Shown here: positions 35,797-45,121 of the stretch, in pieces
Numbering within the stretch: the stretch's first letter is position 1
Layout of the letters: each line of letters starts with the position of its first letter
DNA from: Pseudomonas silesiensis
GTDB lineage: Bacteria; Pseudomonadota; Gammaproteobacteria; Pseudomonadales; Pseudomonadaceae
DNA length: 64,000 nt
Reading direction: 5' to 3'
Assembly: GCF_001661075.1 (NCBI RefSeq)
Contig: NZ_CP014870.1
Location: forward strand, 2,066,501 to 2,130,500
Made by a program: the position numbers and the translations under genes
The notes under the pieces: generated by a model
The model's input: only the letters and a program-made list of their open reading frames with translations
Told to the model about the DNA's origin: nothing
Database searches by the model: none

Positions 35797-37335
35797 ATGA
35801 GTGTGAATGATCTTAATCCCACACGCGTGCCATCGTCTGGTGCAACTCGAAAGAGAGACTTCAGCGCAGAAGATGCGGGCTACCAAAAGGTGCTCAAGCC
35901 TCGCCAGGTTCAGATGATTGCCATAGGGGGGGCAATCGGAAGTGGTCTATTCATGGGCGCAGGCGCACGACTCGCTGAAGCCGGACCCGCGCTTGTGTTT
36001 GTCTATGCAATCTGTGGCTTTTTTGCGTGGTTCATCATTCGGGCTATGGGCGAACTGGTGATGTATCGCCCATCCTCGGGCTCGTTCGTCTCCTATGCTC
36101 GAGAGTTCTACGGTGAGAAATGGGCTTTTGCCGTGGGATGGATGTACTGGACTGACTGGGTAATGGTTGCCATTGCAGATCTCACAGCGACAGCGCTCTA
36201 CCTGAATTTCTTCAAAGCCTATGTCCCTTTCATGGGCGACATTCCTCAATGGTCCTTGGCACTGGGAGCATTGGGTTTTGTTACTGCGATTAACCTTGTC
36301 TCGGTAAAAATTTTTGGTGAACTTGAATTCTGGTTTGCCCTGATCAAGGTGGCTGCATTAACGACCTTCCTTGGGATCGGCATTTACATGGTGTTGTTCG
36401 GCACTCCGCTGCCAGGCTATGAGGTCGGGTTCAAACTGATTTCTGACAATGGCGGTTGGTTCCCATCAGGCCTTTTGCCCGCCGTAATCATGATCCAGGG
36501 GGTGATATTTGCGTATGGCAGTGTGGAGTTGGTTGGTACTGCAGCTGGCGAAGCCCAAGACGTCGCTACAGTCATGCCGAAAGCAATTCGGGCAGTTGTT
36601 TTCCGCATTATTGTTTTTTACGTTGGTTCTGTATTGCTGTTGGCAATGCTGCTCCCCCACACAGCGTACTCGGCGGGGGTAAGCCCGTTTGTGACGTTCT
36701 TCGGCTCGCTGGGGATCAAGGGGGCAGACGCGATTATGAACATGGTCTTGATTACCGCGGCCGTGTCTTCTCTGAACGCTGGCATTTACTCCACTGGCCG
36801 GGTGCTTCGCTCGCTGGCAATCAACGGATCAGCCCCTAGCTTCCTGGCCAAGATGAACCGTCAAGGTGTTCCGTTCGCTGGCATCATGCTGACGACCGTT
36901 GCTTCACTAATTGGTGTCGTACTTAACGCCATTGTTCCGGGTGAAGCCTTTGAAATTGCGCTGACACTCACTGCCGTTATGTTGATCGGTTCGTGGTCAA
37001 CAATCGTCCTGTGTCAGATCAAGCTCTTCAAATACTCCCAACAGGGTGATCTGGAGCGTCCGGGGTTTCGAATGCCGTTTGCGCCTTACAGTGGTTACGC
37101 GACCTTGGTGTTCTTCGGTTTGGTTCTGGTTCTTATCGCATTCGATTATCCCGTAGGTACGTACTCGATTGCTTCGCTGCCGTTTTATGCCGCCGCTCTT
37201 GTTGCTGGTTGGTACATGGTTCGTGGCCGTGTTCGTGCAATTGAGAGTGGTGAATTAGTCTTTGACAAAAATCAAGAATTGGTCCGGGCAGATCAGACCA
37301 ATCATCCTTCTTTCACTCGCCTTCAGAATCAATGA
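35797..37335 (+). CDS. Amino-acid permease (APC superfamily, AAT family)
   Basis: The 512-residue protein has twelve expected spans and the AAT/GABA-permease start QVQMIAIGGAIGSGLFMGAG, followed by ITAAVSSLNAGIYSTGRVL near TM8. Such permeases import basic, aromatic or gamma amino acids by proton symport. The ATG at 35797 has AAAGG upstream. It lies between the aldehyde dehydrogenase and gamma-lyase genes, so uptake of canavanine or homoserine is the natural inference. Confidence 0.92.
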   Translation: MSVNDLNPTRVPSSGATRKRDFSAEDAGYQKVLKPRQVQMIAIGGAIGSGLFMGAGARLAEAGPALVFVYAICGFFAWFIIRAMGELVMYRPSSGSFVSYAREFYGEKWAFAVGWMYWTDWVMVAIADLTATALYLNFFKAYVPFMGDIPQWSLALGALGFVTAINLVSVKIFGELEFWFALIKVAALTTFLGIGIYMVLFGTPLPGYEVGFKLISDNGGWFPSGLLPAVIMIQGVIFAYGSVELVGTAAGEAQDVATVMPKAIRAVVFRIIVFYVGSVLLLAMLLPHTAYSAGVSPFVTFFGSLGIKGADAIMNMVLITAAVSSLNAGIYSTGRVLRSLAINGSAPSFLAKMNRQGVPFAGIMLTTVASLIGVVLNAIVPGEAFEIALTLTAVMLIGSWSTIVLCQIKLFKYSQQGDLERPGFRMPFAPYSGYATLVFFGLVLVLIAFDYPVGTYSIASLPFYAAALVAGWYMVRGRVRAIESGELVFDKNQELVRADQTNHPSFTRLQNQ

Positions 37336-37370
37336 CACCCAACAAAAAAATAACTTTGGAGGAAATAGAC

Positions 37371-38573
37371 ATGCGTCCTGATAAAAAGAATCTGTCCACA
37401 CTTTCGGCGGCTACACTCGCAGTTCATGGTGGTAACGTAACCGACACCACTACCGGTGCTGTTCGCACTCCGCTGGTGATGGCTAACTCTTATCTCTTGC
37501 CTGAAGATCCGGCCACGATGGACTGGTCTAGCCCAGACGGCCTTGTGTACACGCGGAACCAGGGGCATAACCAGGTATGCCTTGAAAAGAAACTTGCTGC
37601 ACTCGAAGGCTGCGAAGCTGCGGTTGTATTTGCTACCGGCGTAGCCGCTCTGCATTCAGTGTTTTTCTCTTTCTTGAAAAGCGGTGACCACGTCATTGTC
37701 AGTGATATTACGTATCAGGCTGTATGGCGTCTTTTCGCGGAGCTTTTGCCTGAGCGTTATGGCATTGAAGCCACATTTGTCGACGTAGGTGACCTAGAGG
37801 CTGTTCGCCAAGCGATCCGCCCTAATACCAAACTGATCCATACTGAGACGATTGCTAATCCAACTACTAAGGTTGCAGATATCGCTGCGCTGGCTGAAAT
37901 TGCCCATGCACACGGGGCACTGATTTCCGTCGATGCTACTTTCACTCCACCTCCGTTTTTCCGTGCCAGTCAGCACGGGGTCGACCTGGTCGTCCACTCT
38001 CTGACGAAGTATATCAATGGCCATGGTGATGCCATGGGCGGGGTGGTTATCGGTTCCACTCAGATGATTACCAAGATCAAGAATGACGCTCTTGTTGACC
38101 TCGGCGCGACCATCTCTCCATTTAACGCCTGGATGATAATGCGCGGTTCAGTCACGCTGCCTCTGCGACTGAAACAACTTCTAAATACGGCTGAAAAATT
38201 GGCTGAGTTTCTCAATTCGGATGATCGTATAGCCTATATCTACTATCCGGGGCTTCCGTCCCACCCGCAGCATGAACTAGCCCGTCGGCAATTTGCAGGC
38301 AAGGGATATGGGGCGATGATGGCTTTTGCAGTAAAGGGCGATCCAGATACTCAGAATCGGTTCGTTTCGAATCTGCGCATCATCACTTCTGCAGTATCCC
38401 TCGGGCACGATGAGTCCCTCATCGTTCATGTGGGTGCGGAAGGCCGAGGCGGCTTTGACAAGTACCCTGAAGAGTTCCGTACCTACGGTCACCTTCGGTT
38501 TTCGGTGGGGCTCGAAGAACCGGACGATTTGATCAAAGATATTTCCCTGGCCTTGGACGAGACATTCAAATGA
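37371..38573 (+). CDS. PLP-dependent gamma-lyase, probable canavanine gamma-lyase
   Basis: The 400-residue enzyme belongs to the Cys/Met metabolism family. PLP ligands are visible: Tyr60 and Arg62 in VYTRNQGH, Tyr115 stacking on the ring, Asp188, and Schiff-base Lys213 in HSLTKYINGHGD. Family members eliminate at the gamma carbon of methionine, cystathionine or analogues. A relative from Pseudomonas canavaninivorans cleaves canavanine to homoserine and hydroxyguanidine. Neighbouring homoserine dehydrogenase, Gdx exporter and CtdA-type genes make that reaction the best call; methionine gamma-lyase is the alternative. GGAGG precedes the ATG. The gene follows the permease by 35 bp and ends near a strong terminator. 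Confidence 0.85.
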   Translation: MRPDKKNLSTLSAATLAVHGGNVTDTTTGAVRTPLVMANSYLLPEDPATMDWSSPDGLVYTRNQGHNQVCLEKKLAALEGCEAAVVFATGVAALHSVFFSFLKSGDHVIVSDITYQAVWRLFAELLPERYGIEATFVDVGDLEAVRQAIRPNTKLIHTETIANPTTKVADIAALAEIAHAHGALISVDATFTPPPFFRASQHGVDLVVHSLTKYINGHGDAMGGVVIGSTQMITKIKNDALVDLGATISPFNAWMIMRGSVTLPLRLKQLLNTAEKLAEFLNSDDRIAYIYYPGLPSHPQHELARRQFAGKGYGAMMAFAVKGDPDTQNRFVSNLRIITSAVSLGHDESLIVHVGAEGRGGFDKYPEEFRTYGHLRFSVGLEEPDDLIKDISLALDETFK

Positions 38574-38657
38574 TCTGAACGCTAAAAAATTGGTGGCACC
38601 TTTAGCGTTGGATGTACGGCACTGCTCAAAATATGGTCTGGTCGGTAACCCTCCTTT

Positions 38658-38683
38658 GCCCCCGTACCAGCGGGGGCTTTTTT
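38658..38683 (+). terminator. Rho-independent terminator after the gamma-lyase gene
   Basis: A 7-bp GC stem GCCCCCG/CGGGGGC with loop TACCAG is followed by six T residues. It lies 84 bp after the gamma-lyase stop and 99 bp before the SMR gene. An AT-rich hairpin precedes it (38579 onward, arms AACGCTAAA and TTTAGCGTT), so conditional read-through is possible. Confidence 0.85.
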
Positions 38684-38782
38684 AAGAGCCCGATCCATTA
38701 TTTTTATTTTCAGGGGCGCGGCCCCAATACATATAGGTTGTATTCGTCTTGGTCGTGACGGATCTTTCAATGGAGGCTTATC

Positions 38783-39100
38783 ATGGCTTGGATATGTTTA
38801 ATATTTGCAGGGGTACTTGAAGTTGTTTGGGCTTTCTCCATGAAGCAATCTGAAGGTATGACCAAGCTTGGGCCGACTGTTGTTACCTTGGTAATGCTAA
38901 TGGCAAGTTTTGCTCTCCTGTCATTTTCCATGAAAAGTCTACCGCTTGGTACTGCTTATACAATTTGGACTGGCATTGGTGCTGTTGGCGCGTTTGCAGT
39001 GGGTATCATCTTTCTAGGCGAACCTGCCAGCCTTATGCGAGTTGTCGCAGCTGTCTTAATTGTCAGCGGTCTTGTAATGATGAAGCTGGCTTCAGCTTGA
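38783..39100 (+). CDS. gdx: Small multidrug-resistance family guanidinium exporter (Gdx/SugE type)
   Basis: The 105-residue protein has four transmembrane helices. The central Glu13 lies in AGVLEVVWAFSMK, and the run LPLGTAYTIWTGIGAVGA is the Gdx (SugE) signature rather than EmrE. Gdx proteins export guanidinium with proton antiport as an antiparallel dimer. Here the gene follows the gamma-lyase gene, so the likely cargo is hydroxyguanidine or guanidine produced by canavanine cleavage. No guanidine riboswitch was recognised upstream. Confidence 0.92.
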   Translation: MAWICLIFAGVLEVVWAFSMKQSEGMTKLGPTVVTLVMLMASFALLSFSMKSLPLGTAYTIWTGIGAVGAFAVGIIFLGEPASLMRVVAAVLIVSGLVMMKLASA

Positions 39101-39147
39101 TTTTTTCTGTTTTGGTTAGAAAATAAATTATAAGGATTGGAGTGACG

Positions 39148-39186
39148 CCTCAGCATTTCCTGAGGGAATTCATGCGCTGATTTTTT
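39148..39186 (+). terminator. Probable terminator after gdx
   Basis: Nested short stems (CCTCAG/CTGAGG and an outer TCAGC/GCTGA) precede six T residues, about 50-85 bp after the stop codon. Confidence 0.5.
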
Positions 39187-39378
39187 GTTTACCTTTGCAA
39201 AACAGGTTTTCAGTCAAGCAGATTGCTCTCTGTTACGAGCGGTTTGCTCATAATTTTGATCTGTTTGCCATATTTGGATGTGCGAGCCATCGGCGTACCA
39301 TCAGTGTCCTGTACAAGGATTAAAGTCGTAAAATCGTTAACTGCCCTTAATCAAACTACAACATCTAGGGATTCTCAT

Positions 39379-40161
39379 ATGATTTCGCTTCGAAAGCTCT
39401 TCGTGTTAGCACTTTTCCCACTTTGCGCGAATGTCGCTCTGGCCAAGGAGTACAAAGAACTGCGTTTTGGCGTTGATGCTTCTTACGCCCCATTCGAGTC
39501 TAAAGCCGCAGATGGTAGTCTGACGGGGTTTGACATCGACCTGGGTAATGCAATCTGTGCCAAATTGAAGGTCAAGTGTACATGGGTCGAGAGCGATTTC
39601 GACGGCACGATTCCTGGCCTGAAGGCCAACAAGTTCGATGGCATTCTCTCTTCCATGACGGTGACCCCAGCCCGCGAGAAAGTCATCGACTTCTCTAATG
39701 AGCTGTTCTCCGGCGCAACCTCTTACGTGTTCAAGAAAAATTCTGGTCTGAGCGTAGAGGTTACTTCCCTTAAGGGCAAGACCGTAGGCTATTTGCAAGG
39801 AAGTATCCAGGAAGCCTATGCCAAAGCGGTTCTGGATAAGGCTGGTGTCAAAACTCAGGCCTATCAGAATCAGGATCAGGTTTATTACGACCTGGTTTCC
39901 GGTCGCCTCGATGCGGCGATCCAGGACATGCTGCAAGCTCAGCTGGGTTTTTTGAATTCCCCCCAAGGCACTGGTTATGAAGTCAGCAAGCCTGTTGACA
40001 GCGAGTTACTGCCAGCCAAAACAGCTATTGGTATATCTAAAGGTAACAAAGACCTCAAGGCCTTTTTGGATAAGGGCATCCAAGCGTTACACGATGACGG
40101 TACCTATGACTTAATCCAGAAAAAACACTTCGGTGATCTGAATCTCTATAGCGGCAAGTAA
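39379..40161 (+). CDS. Arginine/ornithine-type ABC transporter binding protein (AotJ-like)
   Basis: The 260-residue family-3 binding protein starts with a signal peptide ending in VALA, followed by the mature words RFGVDASYAPFESKAADGSL and DLGNAICAKLKVKCTWVESD, close to AotJ/ArgT-type proteins that bind arginine, ornithine or lysine. The ATG at 39379 has TAGGG upstream; an upstream extension of the frame is not protein-like. As canavanine is a close arginine analogue, this is a strong candidate for its periplasmic capture. Confidence 0.92.
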   Translation: MISLRKLFVLALFPLCANVALAKEYKELRFGVDASYAPFESKAADGSLTGFDIDLGNAICAKLKVKCTWVESDFDGTIPGLKANKFDGILSSMTVTPAREKVIDFSNELFSGATSYVFKKNSGLSVEVTSLKGKTVGYLQGSIQEAYAKAVLDKAGVKTQAYQNQDQVYYDLVSGRLDAAIQDMLQAQLGFLNSPQGTGYEVSKPVDSELLPAKTAIGISKGNKDLKAFLDKGIQALHDDGTYDLIQKKHFGDLNLYSGK

Positions 40162-40170
40162 GGCCCCGGT

Positions 40171-40195
40171 GCCCGTCCTTGGGGCGGGCGCTTTA
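40171..40195 (+). promoter_or_regulatory. Intercistronic stem-loop between binding-protein and permease genes
   Basis: An 8-bp stem (one G-T pair) built on GCCCGTCC and GGGCGGGC with a three-base loop, followed by GCTTTATT. It probably lets the binding protein be made in excess. Confidence 0.55.
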
Positions 40196-40218
40196 TTATC
40201 GCGATAGGTTCCTGAATT

Positions 40219-40947
40219 ATGTTCGAAATACTGTTGCAGGCCCTCGGGCTCTCCACATACAGCATGAAAGGGTTCGGTCCTCTGTTGCTGGAGGGCGCCT
40301 GGATGACCGTCAAGTTGTCAATACTCTCGCTGCTGTTGAGCGTGCTGCTTGGTCTTATCGGGGCCAGTGCCAAACTTTCCAGTGTCAAACTCCTGCGAAT
40401 CCCGGCACAGCTCTACACAACCCTGATTCGCGGGGTGCCGGACCTCGTGCTGATGCTACTGATCTTTTACAGCCTGCAAACCTGGTTGACCGGGATTACG
40501 CAAGCACTGGATTGGGAATACATAGAGATCAATCCGTTTGTTGCCGGGATCATCACGCTGGGGTTTATCTACGGTGCCTACTTCACTGAGACCTTTCGCG
40601 GGGCGATGCTAGCTGTGCCCCGTGGACAGGTGGAAGCGGCCACCGCCTATGGCTTAAGTCGCACTCAGCGCTTTCGCTTTGTGGTCTTCCCGCAAATGAT
40701 GCGTTTTGCTTTACCGGGTATTGGTAACAACTGGATGGTCATCCTCAAAGCCACTGCACTGGTTTCGATCATAGGCCTTGCTGACTTGGTAAAGGCAGCC
40801 CAGGACGCTGGTAAAAGCACCTATCAATTGTTCTATTTTCTGGTCTTGGCAGCGCTTATTTATTTGGTGATTACCAGTACTTCAAACTATGTCTTGCGTT
40901 GGTTGGAACGGCGTTATGCGGCAGGTTCCCGGGAGGCTGTACGATGA
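40219..40947 (+). CDS. Arginine-type ABC transporter permease (HisQ/AotQ-like)
   Basis: The 242-residue membrane protein has a hydrophobic core and the EAA loop GQVEAATAYGLSRTQRFRFV. LLLEGAWMTVKLSILSLLLS near the N-terminus is the usual family opening. It overlaps the second permease by four bases (ATGA), implying coupled translation. It forms the channel with the next gene product. Confidence 0.93.
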   Translation: MFEILLQALGLSTYSMKGFGPLLLEGAWMTVKLSILSLLLSVLLGLIGASAKLSSVKLLRIPAQLYTTLIRGVPDLVLMLLIFYSLQTWLTGITQALDWEYIEINPFVAGIITLGFIYGAYFTETFRGAMLAVPRGQVEAATAYGLSRTQRFRFVVFPQMMRFALPGIGNNWMVILKATALVSIIGLADLVKAAQDAGKSTYQLFYFLVLAALIYLVITSTSNYVLRWLERRYAAGSREAVR

Positions 40948-41654
40948 TCGAACTCTTGCAGGATTACTGGAAACCTTTTCTCTATAGCGACGGCCACCAG
41001 ATCACGGGGCTGGCCATGACCTTGTGGTTACTCAGTGCCTCAATCTTCATCGGCTTTTTGGTGTCGGTCCCGTTGTCCATTGCCCGGGTTTCATCCAAGT
41101 GTTACCTGCGCTGGCCCGTACAGTTCTACACCTACCTGTTTCGGGGAACGCCGCTCTATATCCAGTTGCTGATTTGCTACACCGGGATCTACAGCCTGGC
41201 TGCAGTTCGTGCACAACCGGTGCTCGATGCATTTTTTCGCGACGCGATGAACTGCACCATCCTTGCGTTTGCGCTGAACACCTGCGCTTACACCACGGAG
41301 ATTTTCGCCGGAGCAATTCGCAACATGGCCCATGGCGAAGTCGAAGCTGCGAAGGCCTATGGCCTGACGGGGTGGAAGCTCTATGCCTACGTGATCATGC
41401 CATCGGCGCTACGTCGCTCGTTGCCGTACTACAGCAACGAAGTAATTCTGATGCTGCATTCGACCACCGTGGCCTTCACTGCAACCGTCCCGGACATTCT
41501 GAAAGTTGCTCGCGACGCCAACTCGGCGACCTTTCTGACCTTTCATTCGTTCGGTATTACTGCGCTGATTTACCTGATGGTTACCTTCGCGCTTGTCGGA
41601 CTATTCCGCATCGCCGAGCGCCGTTGGCTGGCTTTCCTTGGTCCGGCTCATTAG
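40944..41654 (+). CDS. Arginine-type ABC transporter permease (HisM/AotM-like)
   Basis: The 236-residue partner permease contains the family word VQFYTYLFRGTPLYIQLLI and the EAA loop GEVEAAKAYGLTGWKLYAYV. I take the ATG at 40944, within the stop of the previous gene, rather than the earlier in-frame start at 40899. About 100 bp follow before the ATPase gene. Confidence 0.93.
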   Translation: MIELLQDYWKPFLYSDGHQITGLAMTLWLLSASIFIGFLVSVPLSIARVSSKCYLRWPVQFYTYLFRGTPLYIQLLICYTGIYSLAAVRAQPVLDAFFRDAMNCTILAFALNTCAYTTEIFAGAIRNMAHGEVEAAKAYGLTGWKLYAYVIMPSALRRSLPYYSNEVILMLHSTTVAFTATVPDILKVARDANSATFLTFHSFGITALIYLMVTFALVGLFRIAERRWLAFLGPAH

Positions 41655-41757
41655 GGCTTGGTACTCCATATGGCCGCTCATTAGGCCTCGGGCTTTGTCG
41701 CCGGCTGTCACAGCTGCACAGCGACGCCACATTTTCCCTTAGAGGATGATTGCGCAC

Positions 41758-42519
41758 ATGTACAAATTGACTGTTGAAGAACTGCACAAGAGTTACGGTA
41801 ACCACGAAGTACTCAAGGGCGTATCTCTGAAAGCCAAAACCGGTGATGTGATCAGTTTGATCGGCGCCAGTGGGTCAGGCAAAAGTACCTTCCTGCGCTG
41901 CATCAACTTTCTCGAAACACCCAATGACGGAGCCATGAGCCTGGACGGCAAGCAGATTCGCATGGTCAAGAACCATCATGGCATGCAGGTGGCCGATGCC
42001 GCTGAGTTGCAAAGGCTGCGCACCCGTCTAGCCATGGTCTTCCAGCACTTCAATCTGTGGGGCCACATGACCGTTCTGGAAAACATCACGATGGCCCCGC
42101 GCCGGGTGCTGGGTGTCAGCAAAAAAGATGCCGAAGATCGTGCCCGACGTTATCTGGACAAGGTGGGGCTGCCAGCGCGTGTTGCGGAGCAGTTTCCAGC
42201 ATTTCTCTCTGGCGGTCAGCAACAGCGAGTGGCGATTGCACGAGCATTAGCGATGGAGCCGGAAGTTCTGCTGTTCGACGAACCGACGTCGGCGCTGGAT
42301 CCGGAACTGGTGGGCGAAGTACTAAAGGTGATTCAGGGCCTGGCCGAAGAAGGCCGGACCATGATCATGGTGACCCACGAAATGAGCTTTGCCCGCAAGG
42401 TGTCGAGCCAGTTACTGTTTCTGCATCAAGGCCGAGTCGAGGAGCAGGGTGGGGCAGAGATTCTGGATAATCCGCACAGCGAGCGCCTTCAACAATTTCT
42501 GTCTAATGGACTGAAGTGA
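41758..42519 (+). CDS. Arginine-type ABC transporter ATP-binding protein (AotP/HisP-like)
   Basis: The 253-residue ATPase has Walker A GASGSGKST, signature LSGGQQQR, Walker [15 protein letters not shown] and the switch VTHEMSFA. MYKLTVEELHKSYGNHEVLK matches the usual family N-terminus, so I use the ATG at 41758 rather than 41746. It closes the importer operon; an Lrp gene follows 12 bp later. Confidence 0.93.
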   Translation: MYKLTVEELHKSYGNHEVLKGVSLKAKTGDVISLIGASGSGKSTFLRCINFLETPNDGAMSLDGKQIRMVKNHHGMQVADAAELQRLRTRLAMVFQHFNLWGHMTVLENITMAPRRVLGVSKKDAEDRARRYLDKVGLPARVAEQFPAFLSGGQQQRVAIARALAMEPEVLLFDEPTSALDPELVGEVLKVIQGLAEEGRTMIMVTHEMSFARKVSSQLLFLHQGRVEEQGGAEILDNPHSERLQQFLSNGLK

Positions 42520-42531
42520 ATAGAGTCAACA

Positions 42532-43029
42532 ATGAAAAGGAAGGAAAAAAATCCCGATTTTTCACGAACATTGGGGCGTATTGATGAGGCTATCATTGAC
42601 GTATTACGCCATGACGGGCGCATCACGTACCAGAAACTGGCAACACTTGTGCACCTGACCGCAAGCCCTTGCCAGGAACGTGTACGCAAGTTGGAGAGGC
42701 TAGGGGTGATTCGCGGTTATGGTGCGTTCATCGATGTGCAAAAGGTCTCACCGGGATTGTCACTACAGGTATTGGTCGCTATATCGAGCCAGAATCGGCG
42801 CACTGCACAAAAAGCCTTCGAAGCATGTGTAGATAGCTGTTCTCAGGTCTTGGAATGCCATCTTATCAGTGGTCCGTTCGACTACAGCCTGCGTATGCAC
42901 TGTACAGATATGAAGCACTATCGTGCGCTTACGGAAGTTTGGTTGGAGAATGAGGACCTGTGTATCGACAAACTGGTTGCCTACCCTGAATTGGCTGTTG
43001 TTAAACATTCGTCCACACACCACGACTAG
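42532..43029 (+). CDS. Lrp/AsnC-family regulator
   Basis: The 165-residue protein has an HTH (RIDEAIIDVLRHDGRITYQK, then LVHLTASPCQERVRKLER) and a RAM domain. It lies directly after the importer operon and is the second Lrp regulator of the region. It differs clearly from the one at 32658, so the two may sense different amino acids, for example canavanine and homoserine. That split is speculation. Confidence 0.9.
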   Translation: MKRKEKNPDFSRTLGRIDEAIIDVLRHDGRITYQKLATLVHLTASPCQERVRKLERLGVIRGYGAFIDVQKVSPGLSLQVLVAISSQNRRTAQKAFEACVDSCSQVLECHLISGPFDYSLRMHCTDMKHYRALTEVWLENEDLCIDKLVAYPELAVVKHSSTHHD

Positions 43030-43144
43030 TGGTGTAGGTTAAATGATACGGGCTACGCATGAGATGAGCTGGCGCAGGTCTTAAAGGCCTGCGGTTGGAG
43101 TTAAATAATAAAAGCAGAAATTTTTAATCTCGGGTAAATTTCCA

Positions 43145-45034
43145 ATGACTGTCCACTTAAGGTTCAGCCACAAAGTTCTGCTCGCCGCATCGCTCGTAGT
43201 CATTGCAGCATTCTCATTATTCACACTGTACAACGATTATTTTCAGCGCGACGCTATACGTACAAACCTCGAAAGCCACCTTGAGGGGATGAGCAAAATT
43301 GCTGCAAGCAATGTGCAGGCTTGGCTGTCTGGACGTGTTCTGCTGATAGACACCATCGCTCAGACTGTTGCCAGCGACAATACGCCGGACAGTGTGGTGC
43401 GCCTACTGGAACAGAAGACGCTGCTTTCAACATTTAACTTCACCTATCTTGGGGGTATCGACGGCAGCTTTGCGATGCGACCAAAAGACGAATTGCCCGC
43501 CGATTATGACCCGCGTACACGGCCTTGGTACAAGGATGCGATGGCCGCTGGTGGTACGACTTTGACTGAGCCGTACCTGGATGCATCCACTGGCCAGTTG
43601 ATGATGACCATCGCTACTCCGGTTAACCATGGAAACCAACCTCTCGGTGTGGTCGGTGGTGACCTGACCTTGGATACCCTGGCGAAAATTGTCAGTTCGC
43701 TCGATCTGGGCGGCATCGGTTATGCCTTCCTGGTCAGTGCCGACGGCAAGATACTTGCTCACCCGGATAAAGACTTGGTGATGAAAAATCTTATCGATAT
43801 CTATCCGCAAGACACACCCGCTATCAGCACCCATTTCAGTGAGACCGGGCAGGCGGGTGTTCCTTATATTCTGATGTTCTCGCCGGTCAAGGGGCTGCCC
43901 TCGGTCAACTGGTATATCGGTTTGTCCATCGACAAGAAAAAAGCCTACCAGGCGTTAGGCGATTTCCGCGTTTCAGCTATTTTCGCCACTCTGATTGCCG
44001 TGCTAATCACGTTGCTTCTACTGGGCATGCTAATCCGCGTACTGATGCAACCTCTGAGGTTAATGGGTAAAGCCATGCGCGATATAGTCCAGGGGGAGGG
44101 GGACCTGACCCGACGTTTGGCCGTGCATTCTCAAGATGAGTTTGGAGAATTGGCCTGCGACTTCAACCTTTTCGTGGAGCGAATCCAACATTCAATACGC
44201 GAAGTCTCATCAGCGACCGAACAAGTCAACGAAGTGGCAAAGCGAGTGATGCTTGCCTCCAGCTCATCCATAGCAAACTCCGACGAACAGGCCAATCGCA
44301 CCAACAGCATTGCAGCGGCGATCAACGAGCTGGGTGCAGCCGCTCAGGAAATCGCGTGTAATGCCGGTGATGCCTCACTTCAGGCGTCAGATGCACGCCT
44401 TCAGGCTGAGGGTGGCCGGCAAGTGGTAGCTCAGACGATCAACGCCATGAACGAGTTGTCAGGAAAAATTCGTGCATCTTGCAGCAACATAGAGACGCTG
44501 AATGGTAAGACGGTGAGCATTGGTCGGATCCTTGAAGTGATCAAGGGCATTTCCGAACAGACCAACCTACTAGCGCTCAACGCCGCTATCGAGGCTGCGC
44601 GGGCGGGCGAGGCAGGTCGCGGTTTCGCTGTGGTGGCGGATGAAGTACGCAGTCTTGCCTACCGCACTCAGACATCGGCACAAGAAATTCATACGATGAT
44701 TGAGGAGCTTCAGGTCGGCGCTCGTGAGGCGGTTTGCACTATGAGCGAAAGCGAGCGCTATAGCCATGAAGGTGTGGTTATCGCCAACCAGGCTGGCGAG
44801 CGACTAGGGAGCGTTACTCAGCGTATTGGCGAAATTGATGGCATAAATCAGTCTGTAGCCACTGCTACTGAAGAGCAGACCGCTGTAATCGACTCGCTGA
44901 ATATGGACATCACCGAGATCAAATCCCTCAACCAAGAAGGCGTGGAGAATCTCCAGGCCACCTTGCTCGCCTGTGATGACCTTGAGCAACAAGCCAGCCG
45001 ACTCAAGCATCTGGTGGATAGCTTCCGTACTTAA
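43145..45034 (+). CDS. Methyl-accepting chemotaxis protein with amino-acid-binding dCache domain
   Basis: The 629-residue chemoreceptor has an N-terminal membrane helix (about 11-30), a periplasmic dCache domain, a second helix (about 277-300), a HAMP domain and the cytoplasmic signalling hairpin with [19 protein letters not shown]. The dCache part carries the amino-acid-binding set Tyr121, Arg126, Trp128, Tyr129, Tyr144 and Asp173, the same pattern and numbering as PctA-type receptors of Pseudomonas. It should detect free L-amino acids in the periplasm. Its place beside the arginine-type importer suggests taxis towards arginine-like compounds such as canavanine. Confidence 0.92.
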   Translation: MTVHLRFSHKVLLAASLVVIAAFSLFTLYNDYFQRDAIRTNLESHLEGMSKIAASNVQAWLSGRVLLIDTIAQTVASDNTPDSVVRLLEQKTLLSTFNFTYLGGIDGSFAMRPKDELPADYDPRTRPWYKDAMAAGGTTLTEPYLDASTGQLMMTIATPVNHGNQPLGVVGGDLTLDTLAKIVSSLDLGGIGYAFLVSADGKILAHPDKDLVMKNLIDIYPQDTPAISTHFSETGQAGVPYILMFSPVKGLPSVNWYIGLSIDKKKAYQALGDFRVSAIFATLIAVLITLLLLGMLIRVLMQPLRLMGKAMRDIVQGEGDLTRRLAVHSQDEFGELACDFNLFVERIQHSIREVSSATEQVNEVAKRVMLASSSSIANSDEQANRTNSIAAAINELGAAAQEIACNAGDASLQASDARLQAEGGRQVVAQTINAMNELSGKIRASCSNIETLNGKTVSIGRILEVIKGISEQTNLLALNAAIEAARAGEAGRGFAVVADEVRSLAYRTQTSAQEIHTMIEELQVGAREAVCTMSESERYSHEGVVIANQAGERLGSVTQRIGEIDGINQSVATATEEQTAVIDSLNMDITEIKSLNQEGVENLQATLLACDDLEQQASRLKHLVDSFRT

Positions 45035-45121
45035 GTTGAATACGTCGAACGCTGCTGATTATTAATAGTTTTTCCTGCTCAGTGGGAACCCTGAGTTCTT
45101 GATACTGAACTAAGTGTTCAT

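Noticed and set aside
38574..38782. Possible guanidine riboswitch ahead of gdx
   Set aside because: A GC-rich terminator and hairpins are present, including GGGGC/GCCCC near 38714, but none of the conserved loops of guanidine-I, -II (paired ACGR loops) or -III could be matched by eye. A covariance search would settle it.
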